Part shown: positions 35,395 to 44,214 of the stretch, one piece after another | How the letters are laid out: every line of letters starts with the position of its first letter | Numbering within the stretch: the first letter of the stretch is position 1 | DNA from: CAWJKP01 sp963843465 | Lineage (GTDB): Bacteria > Planctomycetota > Planctomycetia > Pirellulales > Thermoguttaceae | Reading direction: 5' to 3' | Assembly: GCA_963843465.1 (NCBI GenBank) | Contig: CAWJKP010000002.1 | Span: 186,001-250,000, forward strand | DNA length: 64,000 bases | The notes under the pieces: model-generated | Databases searched by the model: none | What the model was told of the DNA's origin: nothing | Seen by the model: only the letters and a program-made list of their open reading frames with translations | Translations under genes and position numbers: made by a program

Positions 35395-36969
35395 ATGACC
35401 GATGTCCGCGATGAATGTGGCGTGGTGGCGATCTACCATCTCCCCGGACGGGGCACCAGTCCGCTCTGCCCCGAGCAGGGACCCGAAGAAGTCTCCCGGC
35501 TGGTCCCGCGGATGCTCTTGGACATCCAGAACCGCGGCCAGCTCTCCGCCGGATTCACCACCTTCGATCCGGACCGCAAGCAACTGATCGACACCTACAA
35601 GGAACTGGGTTCGGTCAGCGAGGTCTTCCACCTCAACGATCGGCCGAAATACGATAACCTGATGCGGGAGTATCGCGGCCAGGCGGCCATCGGGCACGTC
35701 CGCTATGCCACCTGCGGCGGCAACGACCGCAGTTACGCCCAGCCCTTCGAGCGGCACCACATCCGCAAGCACAAGTGGTTCAGCTTCGCCTTCAACGGCC
35801 AATTGGCCAACTACGCGGAGCTCCGCGAGAAGCTCCTGGCCGACGAGGACAACTACCTCGCCCGGGAGACCGACACCGAGATCATCATGCACGCCCTGAG
35901 CAAGGCCCTGTCGCGCGAGGATCGGCCGGCGCTCGGCGACGTCTGCCGGCAGTTGGCCGGGACCTTCGACGGGGCCTATAGCCTGGTCTTCCTCGATGCG
36001 CTGGGCCACATGCTGGTGGCCCGCGACCCGCTGGGGATCAAGCCGCTGAGCTATGCGCTGGAAGGACCGCTGTTCGGCGCGGCCAGCGAGAGCGTGGCGT
36101 TGTTGAACCTGGGCTTCCAGCCGGAGAACATCAAATCGCTCTTGCCCGGCCAGGCGGTGACGATCGCCGGCGGGCAGTTTTCCATCCAGCGCTTCGCCAA
36201 CAGTCCCCGCCGGGCCCATTGTTTCTTCGAGTGGGTCTACTTTTCCAACGTCGCCAGCACGCTGGACGGCCGCAGCGTTTACATGGCCCGCAAGGCCCTG
36301 GGCGAAGAGCTGGCGCGGCTGGAGACGGTGCCCATCGACGAGGACACGATCGTGGTCCCCGTGCCCGACACCAGCAAGGCCGCGGCCGACGCCATGGCCT
36401 ACAAGCTCGGAGTGCCCTGCCTGGAAGGGCTGATCCGCAACCGCTACAGCGGCCGGACCTTCATCGAAGGGGGCGACCGGCGGGAGAAGAAGGTCCGCAC
36501 CAAGTACACCCCGCTCCGCGAGGTGTTGGAGGGCAAGCGAGTGCTCTTGGTGGAAGATTCGATCGTCCGGGCGACGACGATGCGCGGCTTGCTGGAGCGG
36601 ATCCGCGCCGTCGGCCGGCCCAAGGAGGTCCACGTGCGGGTGGCCTGCCCGCCGATCATCTCCCCCTGCTTCTACGGCATCGACATGTCGACCATCCGCG
36701 AGTTGTTTGCCACCCAGTATCTCAGCAGCGGCGAGGTGATGACCCCCGAGATCGAGGCCCGCATGGCCCGGCAGCTCGGCGCCGAATCGCTCCGCTACTT
36801 GCCGATCGAGTCGATTTCCCGCGCCATCGGCCTGGACGCCGACCAACTCTGCCAGGCCTGCATCACCGGCGACTATCCCACGCCTTGCGGCCAGAAGATG
36901 GCGCAGTTGGCCTGGGAGAACCATCTCAAGGGCGTCGAAGGCCGGACGTGCGAGAGCGCCAGGTCTTAG
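35395..36969 (+). CDS. purF: Amidophosphoribosyltransferase
   Basis: 524 residues starting MTDVRDECGVVAIY. Cys8 is the N-terminal nucleophile exposed after propeptide removal. The glutaminase domain (about 8-240) and the PRTase domain with the PRPP loop VLLVEDSIVRATTM are present, as is a C-terminal Cys cluster (CQACITGDYPTPC) consistent with an iron-sulfur-type PurF. It makes 5-phosphoribosylamine, the first committed step of purine synthesis. The purine riboswitch or repressor site was looked for and not seen. Confidence 0.95.
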   Translation: MTDVRDECGVVAIYHLPGRGTSPLCPEQGPEEVSRLVPRMLLDIQNRGQLSAGFTTFDPDRKQLIDTYKELGSVSEVFHLNDRPKYDNLMREYRGQAAIGHVRYATCGGNDRSYAQPFERHHIRKHKWFSFAFNGQLANYAELREKLLADEDNYLARETDTEIIMHALSKALSREDRPALGDVCRQLAGTFDGAYSLVFLDALGHMLVARDPLGIKPLSYALEGPLFGAASESVALLNLGFQPENIKSLLPGQAVTIAGGQFSIQRFANSPRRAHCFFEWVYFSNVASTLDGRSVYMARKALGEELARLETVPIDEDTIVVPVPDTSKAAADAMAYKLGVPCLEGLIRNRYSGRTFIEGGDRREKKVRTKYTPLREVLEGKRVLLVEDSIVRATTMRGLLERIRAVGRPKEVHVRVACPPIISPCFYGIDMSTIRELFATQYLSSGEVMTPEIEARMARQLGAESLRYLPIESISRAIGLDADQLCQACITGDYPTPCGQKMAQLAWENHLKGVEGRTCESARS

Positions 36970-37423
36970 GGCTTGGGTCTTTGGTCTTGGAGCCGGGCCG
37001 TGTCGGCGCGGTTGGGGCTTGGGGGAGATGGTTATCCAGTTGACTCGAGTGATCGGTAAGTCCACGTCGCGTAGCGACGATGCGACGGTAGCCGTGGGTT
37101 TTAACCCACGGAACGTATGGCCCCACAACTTCGGTTCGTCGCGTAGCGACGATTGAAATGGCCGGGTTGCCCAATGGCACGCGGCTTGTTTTCAACCGTC
37201 GCTACGCGACGGGGGACAATATCACGGGATCCAATCCGTGGGTTGAAACCCACGGCTACCATCATAACGTCGCTACGCGACGGACTTGAGTCGAGTGGTT
37301 AACCATTTGGGGGAAAGAAGCTGCCGGGAACCGTTTTACTGTGGTGGAAACGGTTCTTGACGCCCCGAGGCATTTCCCCCGTCTCTACTCGCTCTTCCGG
37401 GCGGAATCGGCTATACTATCGGC
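36970..37423. other. Intergenic region dominated by a large palindrome
   Basis: 450 bp between purF and the LRR gene. It opens with word-like CTTAGGGCTTGGG repeats, whose inverted partners occur at 38403-38455, followed by the palindrome at 37030-37305. No gene. Confidence 0.6.
37030..37305. repeat. Large imperfect palindrome with CGTCGCGTAGCGACG boxes
   Basis: Outer arms GGTTATCCAGTTGACTCGAG / GACTTGAGTCGAGTGGTTAACC enclose CGTCGCGTAGCGACG boxes and two GTAGCCGTGGGTT/AACCCACGGCTAC hairpins. About 275 bp, resembling a composite MITE. Confidence 0.75.
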
Positions 37424-38401
37424 ATGGCCGACGCCCTTCCGAAACTCCGCTGGTTTCGCCTCGCGCCGCATCACTGTCTTGTGACGCTCTTGGCGGTCGA
37501 GGGATTGCTTTGGCTGTCCAATCGACTCGGCTGGCCGTCCTGGCACAAGGGATACGCGGTCCTTACCGCCGTGACGGCGGTCGCGGTGATGATGCTCTTG
37601 ATGCTGCTCTGGTTCGGTGCTGCCCTGCTCTTCCGCTGGCGATTCCAGTTCGGCGTCCGGTCGCTCTTGGTGCTGACGGTCGCTGTCGCCTTGCCGCTAA
37701 GTTGGTTTTCGTGGGAGATGACGAAGGCGAGAGAGCAAAAAGAGGCAGTGAGGGCGATTTGGAAGGCCGGGTTATGGATTGCTTACGATTACCAGTGCGA
37801 CACCCGAGGATTCTGGAAAGCCAATTGGAGCGGTCCAACGCGACTTCACAACTGGTTCGGCGTCGATTTCCTTTCAGATGTCGTAGGCGTAGAGCCACCA
37901 GGCGACGGTAGCGGAAGTGCCCTTGGCGGCTTTTTCCTTCCGTCCGGTTGTAAAGCAACAGATCAAGACCTGCTTCATTTGAAGGTGTTTCCGAGGCTCC
38001 GCAATCTTGACCTTGCATGGAGTAGCATTACCGATTCGGGCGTAGTGTACGTCGGGGAACTTCGTGAATTGCAGGTGCTCGGCCTCTGGTGCACCAACGT
38101 GGGCGACAATGGCGTTGCGCACCTCCGGGCTCTTGGTAATCTCCGGGCTCTCCGTATCAGCCACACGAAGGTGACCAATTCAGGTTTGGTTCACCTGAAA
38201 AGCCTTCCGAACTTGGAGTCAATAACCATTGGCGAAACAGCCGTTGACGATAACGGGTTACTTTCGCTAGCCGAGTGCAGGCGACTCAGAGAGGTCGACT
38301 TGACGGGGCCCGAATCCTCGCGTCAGTTTACGCCGCAGGGAATCGCACGTTTCAAACGCGCGTTGCCCGGTTGCAACGTAATTCAGTTGCCGCCCTTCTA
38401 A
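37424..38401 (+). CDS. Membrane protein with leucine-rich repeats
   Basis: 325 residues. Three N-terminal membrane helices (about 18-36, 43-72, 77-96) precede an extracytoplasmic LRR domain (about 185-300; LRNLDLAWSSITDSGVVYVG, LRALRISHTKVTNSGLVHL, LESITIGETAVDDNGLLSL). This planctomycete design is common, with several paralogues per genome. LRRs mediate protein contacts; the partner is unknown. Confidence 0.78.
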   Translation: MADALPKLRWFRLAPHHCLVTLLAVEGLLWLSNRLGWPSWHKGYAVLTAVTAVAVMMLLMLLWFGAALLFRWRFQFGVRSLLVLTVAVALPLSWFSWEMTKAREQKEAVRAIWKAGLWIAYDYQCDTRGFWKANWSGPTRLHNWFGVDFLSDVVGVEPPGDGSGSALGGFFLPSGCKATDQDLLHLKVFPRLRNLDLAWSSITDSGVVYVGELRELQVLGLWCTNVGDNGVAHLRALGNLRALRISHTKVTNSGLVHLKSLPNLESITIGETAVDDNGLLSLAECRRLREVDLTGPESSRQFTPQGIARFKRALPGCNVIQLPPF

Positions 38402-38439
38402 GGCCCAAAACGCAAGGCCCAAGGCCCAAGCCCCAAGAC

Positions 38440-39186
38440 CTAAGGCCTAAGACCGGCTGCCCACGCGCACCCGCGGCGATAGAGCTCGCCGACGCCGGGC
38501 ATCTGCATCGCCTTAACGTCGTGGCCCAGCAGGCACTGGAAGACACGGCCCTTGCCGGAGGTGTAGGCGAACGCCATGGGATAGATCTTGCCGTCGACCT
38601 TCGAGCGGGCCTCGGCCAGCACTTCGATCGGCCGGTCGCCGGTCAGGCAGGTGTAAAGCTCGTCGTCGGCCTGGAAGGGTTTCAAGCCCGAGACGATCGG
38701 GTTTCGTGAAGAGGCGATCGTCACCCGAAACGGTCCGCGGGGATCGTGCGGCCGAGCCTTGGGGTCCCAGACTCGGGCTACCAGGTCGCGGAACTCGGGC
38801 CAGTCCTGCCAGGCGCCGCAGGCGAAGTGGATCATGACCACCCCCTTGCCGCCGGTCAGGTACTTCTTGAAGTTCTCGCGGGCGGCCTTGCCCGGCGGGG
38901 GAACCTGCCAGTTCACGAAGTGCAGCACCAGGGCGTCGTACTGCTGAATCGAGGGATCGGCCAGGAAGGCCGGGTCCTGGACCACGCGGACGTGCAGTCG
39001 CGGGTCCTGTTGCAACAGGCCCGCCAGCACCGGCGCCGTGTGCCGCCAATCGTGCCAGGGACCGTCCTGGCCGGTGACCAACAACACGTTGGGCTTCGCA
39101 TCGGCCGGCGGCGCGGAGGTCGCGTCGGCGGCGGAAGCTGTCGTCAACGATGCCAGCAGGAGCGAGAAGGTAAGGAGCAATCTCAT
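38440..39186 (-). CDS. ThuA-domain secreted protein
   Basis: 248 residues with a signal peptide (about 1-20). The ThuA-like glutamine-amidotransferase fold is seen in VLLVTGQDGPWHDWRHTAPV, DALVLHFVNW, GGKGVVMIHFACGAWQDWPE and LGHDVKAM. ThuA proteins are linked to carbohydrate (trehalose) use. In planctomycetes they are expanded and mostly exported. Complete, frame intact. Confidence 0.88.
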   Translation of the reverse strand: MRLLLTFSLLLASLTTASAADATSAPPADAKPNVLLVTGQDGPWHDWRHTAPVLAGLLQQDPRLHVRVVQDPAFLADPSIQQYDALVLHFVNWQVPPPGKAARENFKKYLTGGKGVVMIHFACGAWQDWPEFRDLVARVWDPKARPHDPRGPFRVTIASSRNPIVSGLKPFQADDELYTCLTGDRPIEVLAEARSKVDGKIYPMAFAYTSGKGRVFQCLLGHDVKAMQMPGVGELYRRGCAWAAGLRP

Positions 39187-39486
39187 GGTAGGTCTCCCAG
39201 TTTCCGAGCCGGGCCGTGTCGGCCCGGATGTGGTGGGAACGCGGCGGATACGTTGCCTTGCAAACCGTCCAGCATATTCCGGCTCGGGCGCCGCCGCAAC
39301 GCCCGGCGCTTGTTGGAAGAATGAAAAATGAGAAATGAAGCATGAAGAATGTGGGATGCCTGTGGCGGCGTAGCAGTCTTGTCTGCTCTATTCATCCTTC
39401 ATCCTTCTACGTTCCCTACGTTCCTCCTTCCTCTCCAGGGGGAGTTGCGGCGGGCGGAGGATCTGTCAAAATGGGCCTCCGGCTGT

Positions 39487-39548
39487 TGTACTCCTCACGC
39501 TCCGCGTGAGGCCGAACCGACGGAACCTCGCGCGGAGCGTGAGGAGTA
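39487..39548. repeat. Palindrome family A copy
   Basis: GTACTCCTCACGCTCCGCG at left, CGCGGAGCGTGAGGAGTAC at right, 41 bp upstream of the isomerase start. Confidence 0.8.
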
Positions 39549-39589
39549 CCTGACCCGATCGATGACTAGCACGCACGAAGGAGTTGACG

Positions 39590-40603
39590 ATGGCACGACC
39601 GGTTACCATGTTCACCGGCCAATGGGCCGATTTGCCGGTGGCGGAGTTGGCACGCAAGTTCAAGGAATACGGCTTCGACGGCTTGGAATTGGCCTGCTGG
39701 GGCGACCACTTCGAGGTCCAGCGGGCGCTGAAGGAAGACGATTACTGCGCCAAGAAGCGGGCGGTGTTGGAGAAGAACGGCATGCAGGTCTTCGCCATCA
39801 GCAACCACCTGGTGGGCCAGGCCGTGCTGGACAACATCGACTCGCGGCACAAGTCGATCCTGCCGCCTCACGTTTGGGGCGACGGCGAGCCGGCCGGCGT
39901 CAACCAGCGGGCGGCCGAGGAGATGAAGGCCGCGGCCCGGGCCGCGCAGAAGCTGGGCGTGGACATCGTCAACGGCTTCACCGGCTCCAGCGTCTGGCAC
40001 CTGCTCTATTCCTTCCCGCCGGTCCCGCCGGCCTGGATCGACGAAGGCTTCAAGCTGCTGGCCGAACGCTTCAACCCGATACTGGACGTCTTCGGCGAGT
40101 GCGGCGTGAAGTTCGCCTTGGAAGTCCATCCCACGGAGATCGCCTTCGATCTCTACACGGCCGAGCGGGCCCTGGACGCGCTGGGCTGGCGCGAGGAGTT
40201 CGGCTTCAACTTCGACCCCAGCCACTTGATCTGGCAGGGCGTCGACCCCGTGGAGTTCATCCGCAAGTTCCCCGACCGGATCTTCCACGTCCACATGAAG
40301 GACGCGATCGTCAAGCTCGACGGCCGCTCGGGCATCCTGGCCAGCCACCTGAGCTTCGGCGATCCTCGCCGCGGCTGGGACTTCCGCTCGCTGGGCCGCG
40401 GCGGCGTCAATTTCGAGGAGATCATCCGGGCCTTGAACCACGCCGGCTACAAGGGCCCCTTGTCGGTCGAATGGGAAGACAGCGGCATGAAACGCGACCA
40501 GGGCGCTAAGGAGGCCTGCGAGTTCGTCCGCCGGGTCGACTTCGAGCCCAGCAACGTGGCCTTCGACTCCGCCTTCGACAAGAAAGAGCAGACCAAGAAC
40601 TGA
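39590..40603 (+). CDS. Sugar phosphate isomerase/epimerase (xylose-isomerase-like TIM barrel)
   Basis: 337 residues. ATG 39590 is preceded by AAGGAG at 7 bases. The TIM-barrel motifs FKEYGFDGLELACWGDHFEV, ALEVHPTEIAFD, GFNFDPSHLIWQG and IFHVHMKDAIVK supply the metal-binding Glu, Asp and His residues of the AP-endonuclease-2 / xylose isomerase superfamily. Cytoplasmic, likely sugar or inositol catabolism. Specific substrate unknown. Confidence 0.88.
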   Translation: MARPVTMFTGQWADLPVAELARKFKEYGFDGLELACWGDHFEVQRALKEDDYCAKKRAVLEKNGMQVFAISNHLVGQAVLDNIDSRHKSILPPHVWGDGEPAGVNQRAAEEMKAAARAAQKLGVDIVNGFTGSSVWHLLYSFPPVPPAWIDEGFKLLAERFNPILDVFGECGVKFALEVHPTEIAFDLYTAERALDALGWREEFGFNFDPSHLIWQGVDPVEFIRKFPDRIFHVHMKDAIVKLDGRSGILASHLSFGDPRRGWDFRSLGRGGVNFEEIIRALNHAGYKGPLSVEWEDSGMKRDQGAKEACEFVRRVDFEPSNVAFDSAFDKKEQTKN

Positions 40604-40716
40604 GCCATTGGTCCCGGGAAACGCGGGGACGCGGGCAGGGTGAGAAGCTCACCGCGTCTCCGCGTCTCTCCTTCTCCGCGTCTTCCTGCTGACTGCTAAC
40701 CACCGGCCACGAGCCA

Positions 40717-41280
40717 CTACTTCTTCGGCGGTCCGGCACGTTGCGCTCCCGGGCCGGGCATTCGCTTGCCGGGCACGGGCCGCGACACGCCGCCGGCCTT
40801 CCGCCGGTTGGAAATCAGCGGCGAAAGGCCCACGGTCAGCAGACCCAAGCCGGTGACCACTCCGGCCACCGCCAGCCAACGATTGTTGTCGTCGAGCCAT
40901 GTGGTATAGTTGACCTCAAACGGCATGCGGTACTCCACTCCGCGTTTCAGCGAGGTCCAATACAGGACCGCCCACGCGGGGCGAAACGACGCGACTTCCA
41001 GCGGATGGGGCCGCTGGAGCAGTTCCCATCCCGTCCATAACGCTCCGATGGCCATGATCGCCAGGCCTGCCAGCATGACCCGCTGCCGGCGCCCCCATGC
41101 CGATCGAGCCCGGCGCGGCGCGGCGGCGGGCGGCTCGGCCGGTTTCAGCCGGGTCAGGTTGCGCAAGGTCGGCACTTCCAGCTCAAGTCCGCATTGGCAG
41201 CGGATCGGTTGGCCGGCCTGGGTCGCCTCGACGGGTATCTCTCGACCACAGGTGCAGGGAAGCAGGTACTTGGCTCTCAC
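40717..41280 (-). CDS. Zinc-ribbon membrane protein, planctomycete type
   Basis: About 187 residues from GTG 41280. An N-terminal zinc ribbon (LPCTCGREIPV ... IRCQCGLELEV) is followed by a linker and two membrane helices (VMLAGLAIMAIGALWTGW and WLAVAGVVTGLGLLTVGLSP) and a Pro/Gly/Arg tail. Function unknown. Similar ribbon-plus-helix proteins are frequent in planctomycetes. Confidence 0.65.
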   Translation of the reverse strand: MRAKYLLPCTCGREIPVEATQAGQPIRCQCGLELEVPTLRNLTRLKPAEPPAAAPRRARSAWGRRQRVMLAGLAIMAIGALWTGWELLQRPHPLEVASFRPAWAVLYWTSLKRGVEYRMPFEVNYTTWLDDNNRWLAVAGVVTGLGLLTVGLSPLISNRRKAGGVSRPVPGKRMPGPGAQRAGPPKK

Positions 41281-41783
41281 GGCAGATCTCGGGGCAGCGG
41301 CATCGCTTAACGCGGCTGGACGAGGGTGAAACCTCCAGTTTACCGGCGCTGCGACCGGTTGACGAGTCGTCGCGCCCACCCTCCTTGATTGCTACGACGA
41401 AAGACGGCAAAGGGTCGTTAATTGAGACGGCAACCTCGATGTCCGGCAATCACGAAAACCTGAAAGGACGAAAGCCCGAAAAGCGCGGGGAAGGATGTAG
41501 GTTCACGCGTCACCGGCTACCATCTCTTTCGGGCTTTCGGTTTCTTTCGGGTTTTCGTGATTCGTTTCCCCGTTTAGACGACTCGCCCTGCAAGAAACCC
41601 CTCACAAGGAGTGTTAGAGGCGGCCTTACCTCTTGTGGCGTTACTGTCAAACCAGGCAGTTTGGGAAACGCCGGCTTGACGGCGGCCAAAGCTTGACACC
41701 CAGCGATGGTCAGAATAGTATCGAGGTTACGAGCTCTCTCGCCTGGGCTTGTTTTGTCTTGATCCAAGGCGGTTGGACGCGTT
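41281..41783. other. Intergenic region with one inverted repeat
   Basis: 500 bp upstream of the coiled-coil membrane gene. It contains the palindrome at 41448-41562. No gene recognised; the downstream gene's promoter should lie in the last 150 bp. Confidence 0.45.
41448..41562. repeat. AATCACGAAAACC inverted repeat
   Basis: AATCACGAAAACCTGAAAGG pairs with the arm ending TTTCGGGTTTTCGTGATT, with further CGAAAGCCCGAAA/TTTCGGGCTTTCG pairing inside. Confidence 0.75.
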
Positions 41784-42875
41784 ATGAGCATTTGGAACAA
41801 GGTCCTCCTGGGACTGATCTTCGTCGCGTCGCTGTTCTTCTTTTACTACGGCGCCCGGGCGCTGAAGGTCCAGGCGGTGTGGCGCGACAACATTCGCCAG
41901 CACGAGGCCCTGCTCGGCAAGCTGAACGAGCAGATTGCGCTGGTGCAGGGGGCCAAGGAGAGGGTGGACTCGGCGCAGATGAATCTCCGCAAGGCGCGGA
42001 TCGAGCTGCACAAGCTCCAGTTCCGGGGGCGCGTCTGGGGACGATCCTTGCCCGACGCGGCCAAGGACGTCGCCTGCGATGTGACGCGGCAGCAGGTCGA
42101 TCTGGTCAAGGATGAGAAATCCAAGCAGGACACGGTGCGGGTGGCGATCAACGTTCCCTGCCCCACGCCGCTCCAGATCACGCCATCGATGGTCTGTTAT
42201 CTCTTCGACAAGGCGGACGTTGAGCAGGGCGGCAAGTACCTCGGCGAGTTCACCGTGGTCGCCGTGGCTGATAAGCTGGTGCAGTTGCAGCCCTCGAAGA
42301 AGCTCACCGAGGCGGAGATCGCCACTCTGCGGGCGAGCCAGGGGCCGTGGATCCTCTACGACACGCTGCTGACCGATGACCACGATGTTTTCCAGGACTA
42401 CGACGGTCTGGACAAGCTGCTGAAGACGGCCAGCCTGCCCGAATACCAGCGGGACGGCAAGCTCAAGGATCCGAACAACAAGGAGTCGGCCAAGTACGTG
42501 CGGAAGCTCCGCGACTACGGGGTGCTGTTCCAGGAATATCACCACCAGTATTCGCTCTGGGTCGAGGCGATGGAAGCCATCAAGAAGGACCAGCAGTTCA
42601 TCAAGGCGGCCCAGGACCTGGCCCAGGAGCAGGTCGATCTGCGCGAAAAGGAGATCGTCAGGCTGGGGGCGGAAAAGACCGACGAGATCCGCAAGCGGGA
42701 CGCGGTGGCCGCGCACCGCAAGGCCGTCGAGGCCAAACTGGCGGAAATCGAGGCCCTCAATCAGCAATTGGAGAAGAGCAACCAGGCGATGGTGGCTGAG
42801 ATCGCTCGCATCCAAGGGGAGGCCACGCGGCGGATCGATGCCCAGACCCGGAAGATGGCCCAGGCGGGCAGATAG
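41784..42875 (+). CDS. Membrane-anchored coiled-coil protein, function unknown
   Basis: 363 residues with one N-terminal helix (about 6-24), a short coiled coil (35-80), a beta-rich domain (about 95-215) and a C-terminal coiled coil (about 255-360; KAVEAKLAEIEALNQQLEK). Typical of conserved planctomycete proteins without assigned function. Its TAG stop lies at the edge of a hairpin repeat. Confidence 0.7.
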   Translation: MSIWNKVLLGLIFVASLFFFYYGARALKVQAVWRDNIRQHEALLGKLNEQIALVQGAKERVDSAQMNLRKARIELHKLQFRGRVWGRSLPDAAKDVACDVTRQQVDLVKDEKSKQDTVRVAINVPCPTPLQITPSMVCYLFDKADVEQGGKYLGEFTVVAVADKLVQLQPSKKLTEAEIATLRASQGPWILYDTLLTDDHDVFQDYDGLDKLLKTASLPEYQRDGKLKDPNNKESAKYVRKLRDYGVLFQEYHHQYSLWVEAMEAIKKDQQFIKAAQDLAQEQVDLREKEIVRLGAEKTDEIRKRDAVAAHRKAVEAKLAEIEALNQQLEKSNQAMVAEIARIQGEATRRIDAQTRKMAQAGR

Positions 42876-42942
42876 CTTTCAGCGATCAGCGGTCAGCAAT
42901 CAGCTATCAGCCGGCTTGCTAATCGCTGAAAGCTGATCGCTG
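42873..42942. repeat. TAGCTTTCAGCGATCAGC inverted repeat overlapping the stop
   Basis: AGCTTTCAGCGATCAGC pairs loosely with GCTAATCGCTGAAAGCTGATC and includes the stop codon of the preceding gene. Related words recur at 46500-46530. Confidence 0.65.
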
Positions 42943-43059
42943 GCCGCTCCTTCCCTCCGGCCCTGGTCTTTTTCCCCCGCCGGGTAGACAATATAAGAAG
43001 TTGACCGCGGCCGATGGAACGCGGCGGGGGCATTTGTTGCCAAGGGTCTGGACGAGCGC

Positions 43060-43962
43060 ATGGGCATCTACGACCGCGACTATTATCGGGACGACCGGGA
43101 GGGATTCCGTTTTCGCGGCCCACGCACGGTCGTCAGCGCCCTGTTGCTGGTGAATGTTGCCATCTGGCTGGTGGGCCAGCTCTTTCTCCACCAGGATGAT
43201 AGAGATTTGGACCGCCTATCTCAGGCGATGGCGGCGACCGTGGGGTCGCTCACCCATTGGCAATACCTATGGAGGTTCCTCACCTACGGCTTTGCCCACG
43301 CTGCACGGCCCGACCACATCATCCTCAACATGTTTACTCTCTGGATGTTCGGCCGCGACATCGAGGCTAAGTACGGTCCCAAGGAGTTCCTGCGTCTGTA
43401 CCTGTTCCTGGTGGTCGCGGCGGGCCTGATTTGGGCGCTGATTAACCGTCTGCACGGGACGCTCGATGCGTCGGTGGTGGGGGCCTCGGGCGCCGTGGTG
43501 GGCGTGGTGATGCTCTACGCCTTGAATTTCCCTCATCGTCAGGTGCTGCTGTTCTTTATCATCCCCGCGCCGGCCTGGGTGATGGGCGCCTTGCTGATCT
43601 TGGCCAACGTGGCCGAGTCGCTCGGGCTGCAAGCGCCCGGCCGGGACGGCCCGCAAATCGCCTATAGCGTTCACCTCGCCGGGGCGGCGCTGGCCTACCT
43701 CTATTACCGCTTCAACTGGAACTTCGCACGCCTTGCGCCGCGCGGTTTCTCTCTGGATTGGCTGAAGCCGCGGTCCAGCCTACGCTTGCACGACCCGGAG
43801 CAGGAGGAGCCGCAAGAAGTCGACCTCGGCGCGGAGGTCGACCGGATCCTGGAGAAGATCCACCGCGAGGGCGAGGCCCGCCTGACGCGAAAAGAGCGGC
43901 GAATCCTCGTCAATGCCAGCCGCGAGTACCAACGCAAACGCCAGGACGGCCCACGGCGATAG
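43060..43962 (+). CDS. Rhomboid intramembrane serine protease
   Basis: 300 residues, six hydrophobic segments. The catalytic dyad is Ser143 (GASGAVVG) and His205 (SVHLAGA), with Asn90 of the oxyanion site in HIILNMFTLW. A long cytoplasmic C-terminal tail (about 230-300, charged helices) is unusual. Rhomboids cleave membrane proteins within the bilayer. Substrate unknown. Confidence 0.92.
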   Translation: MGIYDRDYYRDDREGFRFRGPRTVVSALLLVNVAIWLVGQLFLHQDDRDLDRLSQAMAATVGSLTHWQYLWRFLTYGFAHAARPDHIILNMFTLWMFGRDIEAKYGPKEFLRLYLFLVVAAGLIWALINRLHGTLDASVVGASGAVVGVVMLYALNFPHRQVLLFFIIPAPAWVMGALLILANVAESLGLQAPGRDGPQIAYSVHLAGAALAYLYYRFNWNFARLAPRGFSLDWLKPRSSLRLHDPEQEEPQEVDLGAEVDRILEKIHREGEARLTRKERRILVNASREYQRKRQDGPRR

Positions 43963-44073
43963 CCGGGTCCGGGGTTCCATTGGAAGACCCGAGCGGCGGG
44001 GGCATTGTCCTTGCCGCGTCCGTCAGGTACACTAGCCGGGTGGGTTAGCCCGGACTATTCGCGGCAAAACACG

Positions 44074-44130
44074 AGCCCGAAGCGCAAGCGAGGGACTGCC
44101 AACGAGTTACCCTCGCTTGCGCGTCGGGCT
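44074..44130. repeat. Palindrome family C copy
   Basis: GCCCGAAGCGCAAGCGAGGG and CCCTCGCTTGCGCGTCGGGC, 85 bp upstream of the next gene. Confidence 0.78.
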
Positions 44131-44214
44131 GGTGTCGAACACACGTTCCTGCATGGACCGCGGCGGGCAGCAGCGCTGGGCGTCAGTTCCCTTCTCGTTT
44201 CAGGAGACTTTTCC

